Notes: generated by a model not told the origin, from the sequence alone. DNA of 64,000 bases from [Scytonema hofmanni] UTEX 2349 (GCF_000582685.1 NZ_KK073768.1:1674377-1738376), one strand, 5' to 3'. Positions 16,599 through 26,471 are shown, numbered from the stretch's first letter. Translations and numbers: made by a program.

Positions 16599-18095
16599 AT
16601 GAAAAGCATAGATGATGAATCATCTGATATTTCACCTACAGAATTAACGAGTAACAATTCTTTGCTTAAAAACGGGTTTTGGGCAACCTATGGAGCTTTT
16701 GCTACACGTTTTTTGGCTTTAGTTAATAACTTGCTCCTTGCAAGATTGCTCCTCCCATCAGAGTTTGGTGTCATTGGTGTAGCTTATATTTTTTGGTCTT
16801 TTGTAAATTTATTTGCCCAAGATACTGCTGCTTCATTCATTGTTTATAAGGGAACCAAAGATAAACGTTATTTAAATACTACTTACACAATTAGTCTTGG
16901 CATCGGTTTAGTTTTAGCATTAGGGCTTATCGCTACATCTCCCTTAATCGCTAATTTTTTTGGCATTCCTGATTTAATTTGGCTTCTAACTGGATTTGCC
17001 TTCAATTTGCTGCTGTCTTTCTATCAGTCCGTTTATGTTGGAGTCCTGAGAAGCCAGATGCGGTTTCAAACTCTGACAAATTTAACCTTAGTAGCATCAA
17101 TTGCACGAGTTTTTTCTACCGTTGTTAGCGCTCTAATCGGACTAAGCTACTGGTCTTTTTTAATAGGAGATATGGTTTCTTGGGTGATAGCTTCGATTCT
17201 CGCTCGTCGTGAAGTTAAATATAATTTTCAGTTACAAATAGACAGAGAAGTTTGTTCAGAAGTACTTTCTTACTCCTTAGGTGGTACAGGCTATAGTTTG
17301 GGATACTATGTCAATGCTAACTCTGACAATTTCGTAGTTGGAAAACTCTTAGGTACAACCAGCTTAGGTTATTACAACTTAGCTTACCAATTAACGATGG
17401 CATTACCTGTAATTTTAACCCAGGTCGTCAATCAAATTGGCATGTCTGCTTTTACGCAAATGACAGACGATAAACAGCAAGAAAATGCTCTGCGGAATGT
17501 AGTTGAGCAAATTGGTATTTTTATTACTCCCATATACGCTTTATTCTTTTTAATCATTGATAAACAAGCTATTTCTCTAATTTTTGGCGAACAATGGATA
17601 CCTGTTGCCGCATTAATTCCTTGGTTGTTAGTGTTTGCTTACTTTCGTGTAGTCAACTCTACTATAAGCTCGATGTTACAAGCAAAAGGTCGTCCGGGAG
17701 TTAATGCCAAAGTCAACTTAATAATTGCTCCAATAGCCGTAATGGGTTTTGTAATTGGAGCAATTCAAGGCAAAATTATTGGAGTCAGTATTTCTGTAGC
17801 AATTATATTGGGAATTGGTTGGACATTTTATTGGTGGTGGGTAGGTTGTCAGGCTCTTGGATGGTCAACGATCAAGGCTTTACAGCCAAGCTTTATCCCT
17901 ATTTTGTTTACAGTTATATTGATGATATGTTCCTCGTATTTACCAATAATTGTTAAACCCATTATATTTTCCATTGCCTATTTAATTTTCTTGCGGATGT
18001 TTCAGCCAACATATTTTCGGAAGATTCAACATTTTATTGATAAAGTATTTATGTTTGTTCGGATAAAAATAGTTAAAAAATCAGGAAAATTTTAA
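16599..18095 (+). CDS. Wzx-type lipopolysaccharide/exopolysaccharide flippase
   Basis: A 498-residue polytopic membrane protein of the polysaccharide transporter (MOP/PST) superfamily with about 12-14 hydrophobic helices. The N-terminus (GFWATYGAFATRFLALVNNLLLARLLLPSEFGVIGVAY) is typical. The central section with NSDNFVVGKLLGTTSLGYYNLAY is the family hallmark. It would flip lipid-linked repeat units to the periplasmic face for a Wzy polymerase (19485-20804). A basic tail (RIKIVKKSGKF) ends the protein. It is followed by a 154-nt gap containing a tetranucleotide tandem repeat. Confidence 0.92.
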   Translation: MKSIDDESSDISPTELTSNNSLLKNGFWATYGAFATRFLALVNNLLLARLLLPSEFGVIGVAYIFWSFVNLFAQDTAASFIVYKGTKDKRYLNTTYTISLGIGLVLALGLIATSPLIANFFGIPDLIWLLTGFAFNLLLSFYQSVYVGVLRSQMRFQTLTNLTLVASIARVFSTVVSALIGLSYWSFLIGDMVSWVIASILARREVKYNFQLQIDREVCSEVLSYSLGGTGYSLGYYVNANSDNFVVGKLLGTTSLGYYNLAYQLTMALPVILTQVVNQIGMSAFTQMTDDKQQENALRNVVEQIGIFITPIYALFFLIIDKQAISLIFGEQWIPVAALIPWLLVFAYFRVVNSTISSMLQAKGRPGVNAKVNLIIAPIAVMGFVIGAIQGKIIGVSISVAIILGIGWTFYWWWVGCQALGWSTIKALQPSFIPILFTVILMICSSYLPIIVKPIIFSIAYLIFLRMFQPTYFRKIQHFIDKVFMFVRIKIVKKSGKF

Positions 18096-18216
18096 AAAAA
18101 TGTTAGTATAAAATCAACTGTATTAGGGGTAATGCAAAATGAACAGAAAACGAACCGCCAAAGAATAAGAGTTTAGCAGAGTTTTTGTGGGTTTCGCATA
18201 TAGAGCTAAAAAATAA

Positions 18217-18249
<33 letters not shown>

Positions 18250-19458
18250 ATGTCTAAATATTCGCCTGATATTGCAATTTTTTTGCGTTGCCTTTATGGA
18301 GGTGGTGCTGAACGAGGAATGCTAAATTTAGCCCATAATTTTTTGCAACAAAAACTCACAGTTGATATGGTAGTTGTGAAGGAAGAAGGCTCTTTAGTAA
18401 AACAGTTGCCACCAGAAATTAGACTTATAAATTTAAATGCACAATCCAAGCTTGGCATGTTGCCTAAATTGGTTAAATATTTGCAGCGAGAGCGTCCTGT
18501 GAGTATGCTGGCAGCGCTACACTATCCTTGCGAAATAGCCATATTAGCAAAGCGTATTGCTGGGGTATCGACACGAATAGTAGTATCTGAACAGAATAAT
18601 CTTTCTCAAGAAGCAAAACGCATCCCACAACTTTCAGTGAAGTTAACACCTTTAGCAGCCAAACTTTTTTACCCTTGGGCAGATGGCATTATAGCAGTTT
18701 CTCAAGGAGTAGCTGAGGACTTAGCTAATGTAACTCAAATACCAAAGGAACGCATTGATTTAATCTACAACCCAGTTATCACTCCTGAGATATTTACAAA
18801 AGCAAAAGAACCTGTAAATCACCCGTGGTTTCAATCAGGAGAACCGCCAGTTATTCTAGCAGTAGGAAGGTTATATCCACAGAAAGATTATCCTACCTTA
18901 ATACGTGCCTTTGCCCAAGTGCGGCAAGTACGTCACACTCGATTAGTAATTTTAGGGGAGGGACCAGAAGCAGATAGTTTGAATAATTTGATTCGCGAAT
19001 TAGGTTTAGAAAAGGATGTTGCCATGTTAGGTTTTGCGGATAACCCTTACGCTTACATGGCAAAAGCCGCAGTTTTTGTTTTATCTTCTGCTTGGGAAGG
19101 TTTCGGCAATGTACTTGTAGAAGCACTAGCTTTAGGAACTCCAGTAGTATCTACAAATTGCGAAAGTGGTCCATCTGAAATATTGGCTAATGGTAAGTAT
19201 GGTGACTTAACACCAGTTGGCGATCGCCAACAAATGGCTGAGGCTATTTTAAATGTTCTCGCTGGCAATATCAAGAACGTAGATTCGACTTGGCTAAATC
19301 AATTTACTTCAGAAACTTGTGCCGAAAAATATCTACAAGTGTTGGGATACCCAACATCTTACACCTTGCCCGAACGACTAGAAGTCGCGGCTACACAAAC
19401 GAAGTCCGCGATTAGGCAAACTAACGGAAAATATGAGGTATCCCAACAAAAGTATTAG
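18250..19458 (+). CDS. Family 4 glycosyltransferase
   Basis: A 402-residue GT-B glycosyltransferase. The N-terminal acceptor domain begins DIAIFLRCLYGGGAERGMLNLA; the C-terminal donor domain carries ILAVGRLYPQKDYPTLIRAF, VILGEGPE, MLGFADNP and the EX7E motif in SSAWEGFGNVLVEALALG. No signal peptide is seen, so it acts at the cytoplasmic membrane face. The C-terminal tail, residues about 374-390, is encoded by an inverted copy of a dispersed hairpin repeat and is not part of the fold. Translation start is preceded by (TTAC)8. It probably contributes to repeat-unit assembly for the EPS. Confidence 0.93.
   Translation: MSKYSPDIAIFLRCLYGGGAERGMLNLAHNFLQQKLTVDMVVVKEEGSLVKQLPPEIRLINLNAQSKLGMLPKLVKYLQRERPVSMLAALHYPCEIAILAKRIAGVSTRIVVSEQNNLSQEAKRIPQLSVKLTPLAAKLFYPWADGIIAVSQGVAEDLANVTQIPKERIDLIYNPVITPEIFTKAKEPVNHPWFQSGEPPVILAVGRLYPQKDYPTLIRAFAQVRQVRHTRLVILGEGPEADSLNNLIRELGLEKDVAMLGFADNPYAYMAKAAVFVLSSAWEGFGNVLVEALALGTPVVSTNCESGPSEILANGKYGDLTPVGDRQQMAEAILNVLAGNIKNVDSTWLNQFTSETCAEKYLQVLGYPTSYTLPERLEVAATQTKSAIRQTNGKYEVSQQKY
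19374..19420. repeat. Dispersed hairpin repeat read in frame at the GT4 3' end
   Basis: CGACTAGAAGTCGCGGCTAC is followed by CGAAGTCCGCG, the inverted form of the repeat pair at about 5891-6022. It encodes the tail RLEVAATQTKSAIRQ of the GT4 protein. It adds no recognised domain. Confidence 0.65.
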
Positions 19459-19484
19459 CCTATAAAATTTAAATAATTCAAAGA

Positions 19485-20804
19485 ATGCTGGAATTTAGCC
19501 CCAAACAATCTGAGTTCAAACTGCAAGCTTTATCATTTGCAGAACGGATAATTTACTGGACTATTATACTCACACCGCTTTGGTGGTTGCTGGGAGTACA
19601 AACTATTGTTTATCCAGTTGTTAGTGCCTTTCTATTAGTTGCTGGTTTTAAGCTCGACAAGCTGATTAAAAACTCCCTGCCAATTTGCAATTGGGCATGG
19701 TTAGCAATGATTTTAGCTGCACTTTGGACAAATATTTTGGGGTTGGAACAAATAGGCTTTAATCCTTTGAAAACAGCAGCCACATTCTTTACTCTATTCA
19801 AAGGCTACTTGATGATATTCGCCTGCATGACTGTACCATTTTGGCATCGCATCAGAGTAAAAGTGATTGTGCGGGCTGTATCCTGGATGGCAATAAGTTA
19901 TTTAGCACTCCTTGCTATTCAAATGTTAATACTTTTTGCCCTCGGTTCTCAAGAACCTTTTTTACCGCCTTTAGCCCGCATAATTCCGGGTGATAAAGTT
20001 AGTTTGATGGTGAAGTTTGCGATCATTCAGCCATTTTTTGGTCTTCCCTTACCGAGGACAGACTTGTTCACCGCAGATCCTCCTATTTTGGGAGTTTGTG
20101 CCCTTTTATGTTTCTTTATTTGCTTGAGTGAAAGTAGCGATCGCTTGCGTAAAATTGCTTTAGCAGGATACTTAATTGCTTTGTTAATTTCTCAGAGTCG
20201 TCTAGCTTGGATATGCTTTCCCTTAGTATTTTTAATTATTGGTTGTTTCCGTAGTGGTTTGGCTCGACAAGGTTCTTTATGGGTAGCATCTTTTATTTCT
20301 TTTTTGTGTGCCATTTTGGGTTTAGCTTTACAAGATGTAATTAGTACACCCCTAAAAACTTTTAATAGCGCTCGTGCTGACTCATCGAAAGATCGGGAAT
20401 ATGTTGTTAATGCTACTCTTGATGCATGGAAAGAGTCACCGTGGGTAGGTTGGGGATTTGTTGATAAAACAGTAACTTGGGGAAATGGAGCGTTTGAGCT
20501 TCCCTTAGGAACATTTTCTTCCTACGCACAAGTGCTTTACGTACACGGACTGTTTGGCTTTATTTTTTTTATTACAGCGCTAATTTTAACTGCCTATAGC
20601 TTTTGGGAACCAGCTATGCGGGGAAACCGCATTTGCCAGCGGGCATTTGCCAGCTTAATAGCTTTATATATATTGTGTCAAGCCACTACTTTGACTTGGA
20701 TGGCAATTTCTTTTTGGTTCTTTTTTCTTTGGTTGGGGGCTATTCTGGTAGAAGTAAGGCAGCAGAAGTTAAATATTATGAATTGGGAACAACTTTCAGT
20801 GTAA
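19485..20804 (+). CDS. Wzy-like O-antigen/EPS polymerase (O-antigen ligase family)
   Basis: A 439-residue protein with about 10-12 hydrophobic helices and a larger extracytoplasmic loop between about residues 290 and 350, the pattern of Wzy/WaaL-family polymerases. The words SQSRLAWICFPLVFLI and WVGWGFVDKTV are typical of the O-antigen ligase domain. It would polymerise lipid-linked repeat units on the periplasmic side. It sits between GT4 and the Wzc-like gene, with 26 and 88 nt spacing. Whether it is polymerase or ligase cannot be told from sequence; the context (Wzx plus Wzc) favours polymerase. Confidence 0.85.
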   Translation: MLEFSPKQSEFKLQALSFAERIIYWTIILTPLWWLLGVQTIVYPVVSAFLLVAGFKLDKLIKNSLPICNWAWLAMILAALWTNILGLEQIGFNPLKTAATFFTLFKGYLMIFACMTVPFWHRIRVKVIVRAVSWMAISYLALLAIQMLILFALGSQEPFLPPLARIIPGDKVSLMVKFAIIQPFFGLPLPRTDLFTADPPILGVCALLCFFICLSESSDRLRKIALAGYLIALLISQSRLAWICFPLVFLIIGCFRSGLARQGSLWVASFISFLCAILGLALQDVISTPLKTFNSARADSSKDREYVVNATLDAWKESPWVGWGFVDKTVTWGNGAFELPLGTFSSYAQVLYVHGLFGFIFFITALILTAYSFWEPAMRGNRICQRAFASLIALYILCQATTLTWMAISFWFFFLWLGAILVEVRQQKLNIMNWEQLSV

Positions 20805-20892
20805 AAGGCTTCAAAATAACAAAATTATATCTAGATTTTGCATCTATCCAAAGTGGTATGATTTGATAATTTAATAATTTGGTATTAATTTC

Positions 20893-22923
20893 ATGGCTAA
20901 AATAGCAGCGATCGCCATTAGACATTGGAAACCCCTAATATTGTGGAACATACTAGTATTGGGAGCAACTGCTGCCACCGCTATTTTTTCCCCTCGTGTT
21001 TGGATGGCAACAACACAGTTTACAGTTAATGGAACAAACGGCAATTTGGATGCCAACTTAGGCATTTTGGGTTCCTTGAAAAATGGTACTTCTGATATTT
21101 CTGCGACTGGGAACAGTCAATTGAATATGCAGCAAAGCATTCTCAACAGCGATACTGTAATGGAAAGGGTTTTGGCAAAAGACCCAGAAAAAGCTAAATT
21201 CAAAAGATTAGCGATTTACAAGAAGCTATTCAAAGTTTCATTCACCGAAACTTCGAGTATCCTTTCTATCAGCATCAACGCTTCTAGTCCCGAATTGGCA
21301 AAAGTACGGGCAAATAATCTCACAACTTCCTTTCAACAACGACTTAACGAACTGCGTCAAACAAACCGTTCATCTAAAAGACAGTTAAGCACAAAAGAAT
21401 TAGAAGGTGCGAAAAATAATTTAATTTTGACACAACAAGCTTTAGCCAGATTTAAGCAGTCTACCGGACTAGTTGATGCTGAAGAACAAACAAAAGCAAT
21501 TGTTAGTACCATTGATAGTTTAACTAAGGCTCAATTACAGGCACAGTCTCAAGCTGAATACAGTCAAAATCGGGTTGCTACTTTATCAACTCGTATGCGA
21601 ATGTCACCAAACCAAGCTATTCGCTCTTTGAGTTTAGGTGAAAATAAAGATTACCAATTTATTAGAAGCAAACTATCAGAAGTAGAAGCTGATTTAGTCC
21701 GGCAACGTACTAAATATACTGACGATCATCCTATTGTTAAACAACTTTTGCAACAGAAGCAAGCATTATTGAGCCAGACACAAAGCCAAGTTAACCAAAC
21801 TGCTGGTAATACGTCTATCGATCCCACACTCAATAGTCAAGGAGAAGGACGTGCCAGTTTAGTCGAACAGTTAATTTTGGCAGAAACAGAAGCTAAGGGT
21901 CAGCAACGTCTCGCTCAACAAATACAAAGTCAACTAAACCAGCTCAAAGCTAATTTAAATTCTATACCCGCTCAACAAGAACGACTAGCTGAACTTCAAC
22001 GTAGTTTTGAAGTAGCAGAAGGTGTTTATAAAGGTTTAGTTGCCCAAGTGCAGCAAACTAATATTGATGTCTTTGATGTGTATCCCAATGTGGAAATATT
22101 AGATTTAGTTAGAGTTGATAGCAAGCCTGTTTCTCCCAACTTATCGTTAATGGTCTTGAATGCTTTAGTGGCAGGAATAATTGGCAGCATTGCCCTATTA
22201 TTACTGCTAGAAAGACGCAACCCGCTGTTGAGTCCTCAAGACTTGGAATATATGAAGTTCCCGATAGTTGTCTCTATCCCTCGAATCAAAAATACTGAAC
22301 TGAAATCAAAACTAGATGATAGAAAGGTCAACTACTTTCAACGTCTTGCTTCCGCAGTCAGCTTGCAACCTCTAAATAACCGCCATTTATTAATTACCAG
22401 TGCAATGGAAGGTGAAGGTAAAACAACTGTTACCTTGGGGTTAGCAAGGGCATTAGTAGATTTAGGTTTTCGGGTACTAATGGTGGATGGAGATTTTTTC
22501 CAGGCAGAACTTACTCACAAATTAGGTTACATTAAAGAGCTTAACAGTACTCTAACGCCCATTTCCATAGAACCTAATCTAGATTTATTGCCTGCCATCC
22601 CACAGCACGGCAAAATTCTGGAGATGATATCCGGGGGACGTTTTCAACAAGCGCTGGCAGATGCCAAATCTCATGCTGAATATGATTATGTTTTAGTTGA
22701 CACTGCCCCTGTTAGTTCCACAACTGCTACAGCATTAATGACAGCCCAAATTCCCAATGTATTGTTCGTTGTCCGACCAGGTATAAGTCATAGTAGCTTG
22801 GTTCGTGATAGCCTCGAACAATTGATCCAACATCAGGCATCAATTTTAGCTTTAGTAGTTAATGATGTGGAAACTACAGCTAAACCTTACACGCATCGTT
22901 TGCATGATGTCCTGATAAATTAA
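20893..22923 (+). CDS. Wzc/GumC-like polysaccharide co-polymerase with BY-kinase domain
   Basis: A 676-residue fusion. Residues 1-440 are a Wzz/GNVR-type chain-length domain with transmembrane helices at about 14-34 and 417-440, and a long periplasmic coiled coil (about 140-375). Residues about 490-676 form a bacterial tyrosine kinase: Walker A TSAMEGEGKTT (502-512), Walker A' LMVDGD (529-534) and Walker B VLVDTAP (600-606). The C-terminal tyrosine cluster used for autophosphorylation in Wzc is absent; the protein ends VVNDVETTAKPYTHRLHDVL, with one Tyr. The next gene starts 2 nt after the stop codon. It controls polymer length and export. Confidence 0.93.
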   Translation: MAKIAAIAIRHWKPLILWNILVLGATAATAIFSPRVWMATTQFTVNGTNGNLDANLGILGSLKNGTSDISATGNSQLNMQQSILNSDTVMERVLAKDPEKAKFKRLAIYKKLFKVSFTETSSILSISINASSPELAKVRANNLTTSFQQRLNELRQTNRSSKRQLSTKELEGAKNNLILTQQALARFKQSTGLVDAEEQTKAIVSTIDSLTKAQLQAQSQAEYSQNRVATLSTRMRMSPNQAIRSLSLGENKDYQFIRSKLSEVEADLVRQRTKYTDDHPIVKQLLQQKQALLSQTQSQVNQTAGNTSIDPTLNSQGEGRASLVEQLILAETEAKGQQRLAQQIQSQLNQLKANLNSIPAQQERLAELQRSFEVAEGVYKGLVAQVQQTNIDVFDVYPNVEILDLVRVDSKPVSPNLSLMVLNALVAGIIGSIALLLLLERRNPLLSPQDLEYMKFPIVVSIPRIKNTELKSKLDDRKVNYFQRLASAVSLQPLNNRHLLITSAMEGEGKTTVTLGLARALVDLGFRVLMVDGDFFQAELTHKLGYIKELNSTLTPISIEPNLDLLPAIPQHGKILEMISGGRFQQALADAKSHAEYDYVLVDTAPVSSTTATALMTAQIPNVLFVVRPGISHSSLVRDSLEQLIQHQASILALVVNDVETTAKPYTHRLHDVLIN

Positions 22924-22924
22924 C

Positions 22925-24268
22925 ATGCGACGAAGAGACGTTTTGATGGGAGTATCAAGTGCCGCAGGAGTATCAGTATGGCATACAATCTCCCAGCTAC
23001 ACCAAGATCCAAAATCAGTCCGAGTCAGTGTGGATTGGCAAAGATCAATAGCTAAATCCACAGTTAATATTTTTGGTTCTAATGATTATGAAATTACCAC
23101 ACCTGAACGTGCGCGAGACTCTGCATACCAAAAATTATTATCTGCGTTAAACATCAAATTAATTCGCATCCATCATGGTGAATTGAGCGATCGCTGGTCA
23201 AATGCAGCAACTAAAACCTGGGATATAAAGAAAATTAAAGCAGGTTTCGATGCATCTTATCCCCAAAAACCCACCATTATTCAAAATATCCCAGGTTGGG
23301 CTAAGTGGATGCAAAAAACTCCAGATGGTCTGCTACACCCTAAAGAATATGACAACTATGCAGCTTTTTGTGCAGAGTTAGTGGTAATTCTTAATCAACG
23401 TCTATCTCGCAAAATAGTGTATTGGGAACCATTTAACGAGCAAGATGTGCGCTATCACAAAGCCGGAAAGCTTGACGAACTATGGGTTATCTACAACAAA
23501 GTTGCTCAAGCAATGAAAGCCAAAGACTCCAAAATTAAAATTGGTGGTCCCGTTCTCACTTGGGATGAATCAAGCCGACTCGCATCATTTTTGGAAAGTT
23601 GCGCTTCTAATGTAGACTTTATCTCCTGGCATCGTTATGCCACCGGTGATGCTAACGAGTCTACCGATAAAATCATGGCTTATACGCCTAATTACGGTCA
23701 ACAAGTGCGAGAATTCCGGGCAATTACCAAAAAATACATTCCCCAGCGTCATATACCCTTATTACTAGGGGAATACAACATCAACTACTCTTGGGAATCT
23801 GGTGAGAAGCGTCAAAATACTCACATTGGGGCAGTTTGGTTTGCTTCGGTACTTAAACATCTAGCAGAAGCGGGTATAGATATGGCAACCTCCTGGCATT
23901 TGAAGGACGGAATTTATGGGATGATTGACTCCGAAAATCGTTTGCGACCCGCCGCTACTGTATTTGCCTGGGGAGTAAAGTATTTAACAGGTACAGTCAT
24001 GCAAACAAAAAGCGATCGCTCTAGTGTAGAAGCAATGGCAGTCAGAAATGCTGATGGAGGACGTTCTTTATTGTTAATCAATAAATCAGCTAAACCTGCC
24101 GAAGTTAGTTTAACAGGGATGTCAGGCATCAAACTCCCGAATATTTTGCCTATTTTTTACCTAAATGCAGATGGTATACAAAATACTAACATTACTCAAA
24201 AATTGTTGTTAGGAAAAGCTTTTAATTTAGGAGCTTACTCTTTGGCTTTAGTTCGTTTATCTGGCTAA
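22925..24268 (+). CDS. Tat-exported glycoside hydrolase, GH39-like (clan GH-A)
   Basis: A 447-residue protein. The N-terminus MRRRDVLMGVSSAAGV is a twin-arginine signal. The catalytic barrel shows the clan GH-A acid/base in WEPFNEQD (N171-E172) and a likely nucleophile in LLLGEYNINYSW (E283), plus SWHRYATGD and the terminal beta-domain ending in LVRLSG. It resembles GH39-type xylosidase or iduronidase folds, but the family cannot be fixed from sequence alone. Its start follows the Wzc-like stop codon by 2 nt, so it is the last gene of the EPS operon. A role in trimming the exported polysaccharide is inferred from context. It could also be a structural or inactive member. Confidence 0.75.
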   Translation: MRRRDVLMGVSSAAGVSVWHTISQLHQDPKSVRVSVDWQRSIAKSTVNIFGSNDYEITTPERARDSAYQKLLSALNIKLIRIHHGELSDRWSNAATKTWDIKKIKAGFDASYPQKPTIIQNIPGWAKWMQKTPDGLLHPKEYDNYAAFCAELVVILNQRLSRKIVYWEPFNEQDVRYHKAGKLDELWVIYNKVAQAMKAKDSKIKIGGPVLTWDESSRLASFLESCASNVDFISWHRYATGDANESTDKIMAYTPNYGQQVREFRAITKKYIPQRHIPLLLGEYNINYSWESGEKRQNTHIGAVWFASVLKHLAEAGIDMATSWHLKDGIYGMIDSENRLRPAATVFAWGVKYLTGTVMQTKSDRSSVEAMAVRNADGGRSLLLINKSAKPAEVSLTGMSGIKLPNILPIFYLNADGIQNTNITQKLLLGKAFNLGAYSLALVRLSG

Positions 24269-24275
24269 TTTATAA

Positions 24276-24341
24276 GGTAGTAAGGGCTTCAGCCCTTAAA
24301 AACGAAGATATGAGCGGTAAACCGCTCACTACGACGAATCA
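24276..24341. repeat. Dispersed paired-hairpin repeat
   Basis: GTAGTAAGGGCTTCAGCCCT is a hairpin, followed by GAGCGGTAAACCGCTC, a second hairpin. Similar units occur near 9047-9064 and 43941-43965. It lies downstream of the EPS operon, convergent with the next gene, and could serve as terminator. Confidence 0.7.
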
Positions 24342-24372
24342 AGAAATTATTTTACGGTATTTCTAAGAATTT

Positions 24373-24918
24373 TTAAGAACACCCTTCTACAAATTCCACT
24401 TCCGGCAGTTTACCCGATCGCAACTGAATCACACGCTTGCCATCAGTCTCAAATATTAGCCGATAGTTACCATAAGTGCGGTCTTTCGGTATCAAAGTCA
24501 GATAATGTCCACCTTGCACGTATTTATGAGGTGTGACTGTAATTTGTTCTGGGTAGAGAGATTTAATCTGCGCTTCTGTATCACCAATACGGGCACCGCT
24601 AAAAGTAGCAACGCGGCTGTTCTTATACACATCCACCCTAGAAATGCGACCTCCTGTCACCATAAAACCAATATTTTGCGGTTCCCCTTGCGGCTTCACA
24701 TAGTAACAACTATTATTAGGTGCATCACCAACTAATTTTATACCCGCAGTTCTGGTTGCTTCTTTTACAGTCATTCCCACTCGCACTGTTCCGATACCGT
24801 TGAGAGTTACTTTCGATTGGTTTGTTAACTTCGCTTGCGCTAAAACAGTCCCGACTGTCAAAGAAGAAAATGCAACTGTTGCCGTAATTAAAGTTAATAA
24901 TTTATGTTTGCTATTCAT
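24373..24918 (-). CDS. Secreted protein of unknown function
   Basis: A 181-residue protein with a clear Sec signal peptide (hydrophobic core ITATVAFSSLTVG, cleavage about VLAQA, residue 29). The mature part begins with GIGTVRVGMTVKEATRTAG, a motif seen in small exported proteins with a VRxGMT core. Cysteines at 71 and 180 could form a disulfide bond. A short beta-strand-rich C-terminal part follows. It is convergent with the EPS operon. I do not recognise a function. Confidence 0.75.
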   Translation of the reverse strand: MNSKHKLLTLITATVAFSSLTVGTVLAQAKLTNQSKVTLNGIGTVRVGMTVKEATRTAGIKLVGDAPNNSCYYVKPQGEPQNIGFMVTGGRISRVDVYKNSRVATFSGARIGDTEAQIKSLYPEQITVTPHKYVQGGHYLTLIPKDRTYGNYRLIFETDGKRVIQLRSGKLPEVEFVEGCS

Positions 24919-25039
24919 TTTATATAGATAAAAATGGGTATGGTTTTATCTACTCTTCCCATCTTCATTATTTCGGATTTTCACTCTGTTTATTTGCGAA
25001 ACTCAGCTACAGCAGCCTATCGCTAAACATCGAATACAC

Positions 25040-25068
25040 GTAGAGACGTAGCAGTGCTACGTCTCTAC
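25040..25068. repeat. GTAGAGACGTAGCA palindromic dispersed repeat
   Basis: GTAGAGACGTAGCA faces TGCTACGTCTCTAC around one base, a near-perfect 29-bp palindrome. It is the best preserved copy of a family seen throughout the window (for example 12511, 58650). It is followed by the tail AAGGTTTTGGGTTTTATATA. The remaining spacer (24919-25344) shows nothing else beyond an AAGGA ribosome site before 25345. Confidence 0.8.
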
Positions 25069-25344
25069 AAGGTTTTGGGTTTTATATATGTACTTCCTAA
25101 AGCTGAAATCTGCTGTATCACTTCAATTCAGCCTGTTTTATTTCTCACGAATGGTTTTAGTATTCCCAAAGCAAGTAAGAAAGGGTAAGGAGACTAATTG
25201 AGAATAGGGCAAGATATTTAGTATATACGGACTTTTAATTTAATATATTTTCGTGGTCAGGCGGATGTTTAGCCCAGGTGTGTTTTTGCCACGAATCTTG
25301 GGAAAAATAATTATGGTGGGCAACATAGTCATAAGGAAAAAATA

Positions 25345-26466
25345 ATGTCTATTATTAATGCTTGGAATCAATTAACTACCGATATTCAGTTTTGCTCCTG
25401 CAAAACTGAATACCTGCAAGCTATAAAAATGTGGGTATTTTCCCTGAAGGATTTCACAGTCATAACTAGCAAACAAGGTAACGTACAAGCTCTAATTGGT
25501 AAATCTTGCGAATTAGCTATTCGTGAACAAGAAGATGTTCTTTCAAACTTACCATTTTTGGTAAGCCATAAAATAGAGATTTTTACTCCATTTATTGTGG
25601 TAGAGGAAGAAGTAAAAAAATTAGTTCCTGAAGAAGCTTTTTGGAATATGAGTGGAGAAGATTATCCTTGGAACGTAACAGTTAACTTAAACATGAGAAT
25701 GTGTCATGAAATTATTCTGCAATGTTTTGGAGAACAAGGGTTGCTACGATACTATCAACGTAAAGGGCAATTAGACAAAAATGGCACTCCTACAGAAGCT
25801 GTACAAAAATTAAAAGCAACAACAAATCCAGCATCTATTTGGCGACTCATCTGTCAAATTTTACCTGGACACGATGACTTACAGATTCACTTGCTGGTGC
25901 AGATTAGTTCTGAAAATATTGGCAATGGAGTTTTTAAACAAATTTATCTTTCACAAGAAGCTAAAGCTATAGGTGTGCAACCAAAACTAGCTTACCATTA
26001 CACCTTGAAGTTTGAAGATGTTATCAACTTTAACATAGTTAATTCTTCTTCCGAAGCTTATATTGCAAAAATTGGTATGCCAAGGTCTTTAGTTAACTAT
26101 ACTAAACCAATTACTGAGGAAATTGTTCTATATAATTCTCCTGATGAAGTTCCTTTAAACAACAAAAATGCCGAAAATAAAATTCGCGTTTTGTTCAAGG
26201 AGTATGTCAAAGAACAAGATTACCAAACAAAAGAAGAATATCAAACAGCTAAAATTACCTTTTTATCAACAATAAAAGAGGGTACAAAGCTTTATAAATG
26301 GTTAAAAGCCAACAGTGAGGAAAAAGCTTTGAAATTCCTGGAAAACATTAACCCTCGCACAGAAACTTTGAGAAATTATAGCGTTGGTTTAAACAAAGCT
26401 AAAGCAGCAATTAATAGCAAAATTGAAATTTTTGAAGAAGATGAGGAAGAATTTACAATAATTTAA
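25345..26466 (+). CDS. Protein of unknown function
   Basis: A 373-residue protein that I do not recognise. It has no signal peptide or membrane helix. The middle (residues about 85-170) includes FWNMSGEDYPWNVTVNLNM, and the C-terminus is lysine/glutamate-rich, ending FEEDEEEFTII. It is predicted mixed alpha/beta with a helical C-terminal third. The start codon has a good AAGGA ribosome site about 10 nt upstream. It is convergent with the GH57 gene, separated by a terminator-like hairpin. Confidence 0.75.
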   Translation: MSIINAWNQLTTDIQFCSCKTEYLQAIKMWVFSLKDFTVITSKQGNVQALIGKSCELAIREQEDVLSNLPFLVSHKIEIFTPFIVVEEEVKKLVPEEAFWNMSGEDYPWNVTVNLNMRMCHEIILQCFGEQGLLRYYQRKGQLDKNGTPTEAVQKLKATTNPASIWRLICQILPGHDDLQIHLLVQISSENIGNGVFKQIYLSQEAKAIGVQPKLAYHYTLKFEDVINFNIVNSSSEAYIAKIGMPRSLVNYTKPITEEIVLYNSPDEVPLNNKNAENKIRVLFKEYVKEQDYQTKEEYQTAKITFLSTIKEGTKLYKWLKANSEEKALKFLENINPRTETLRNYSVGLNKAKAAINSKIEIFEEDEEEFTII

Positions 26467-26471
26467 TAAAA

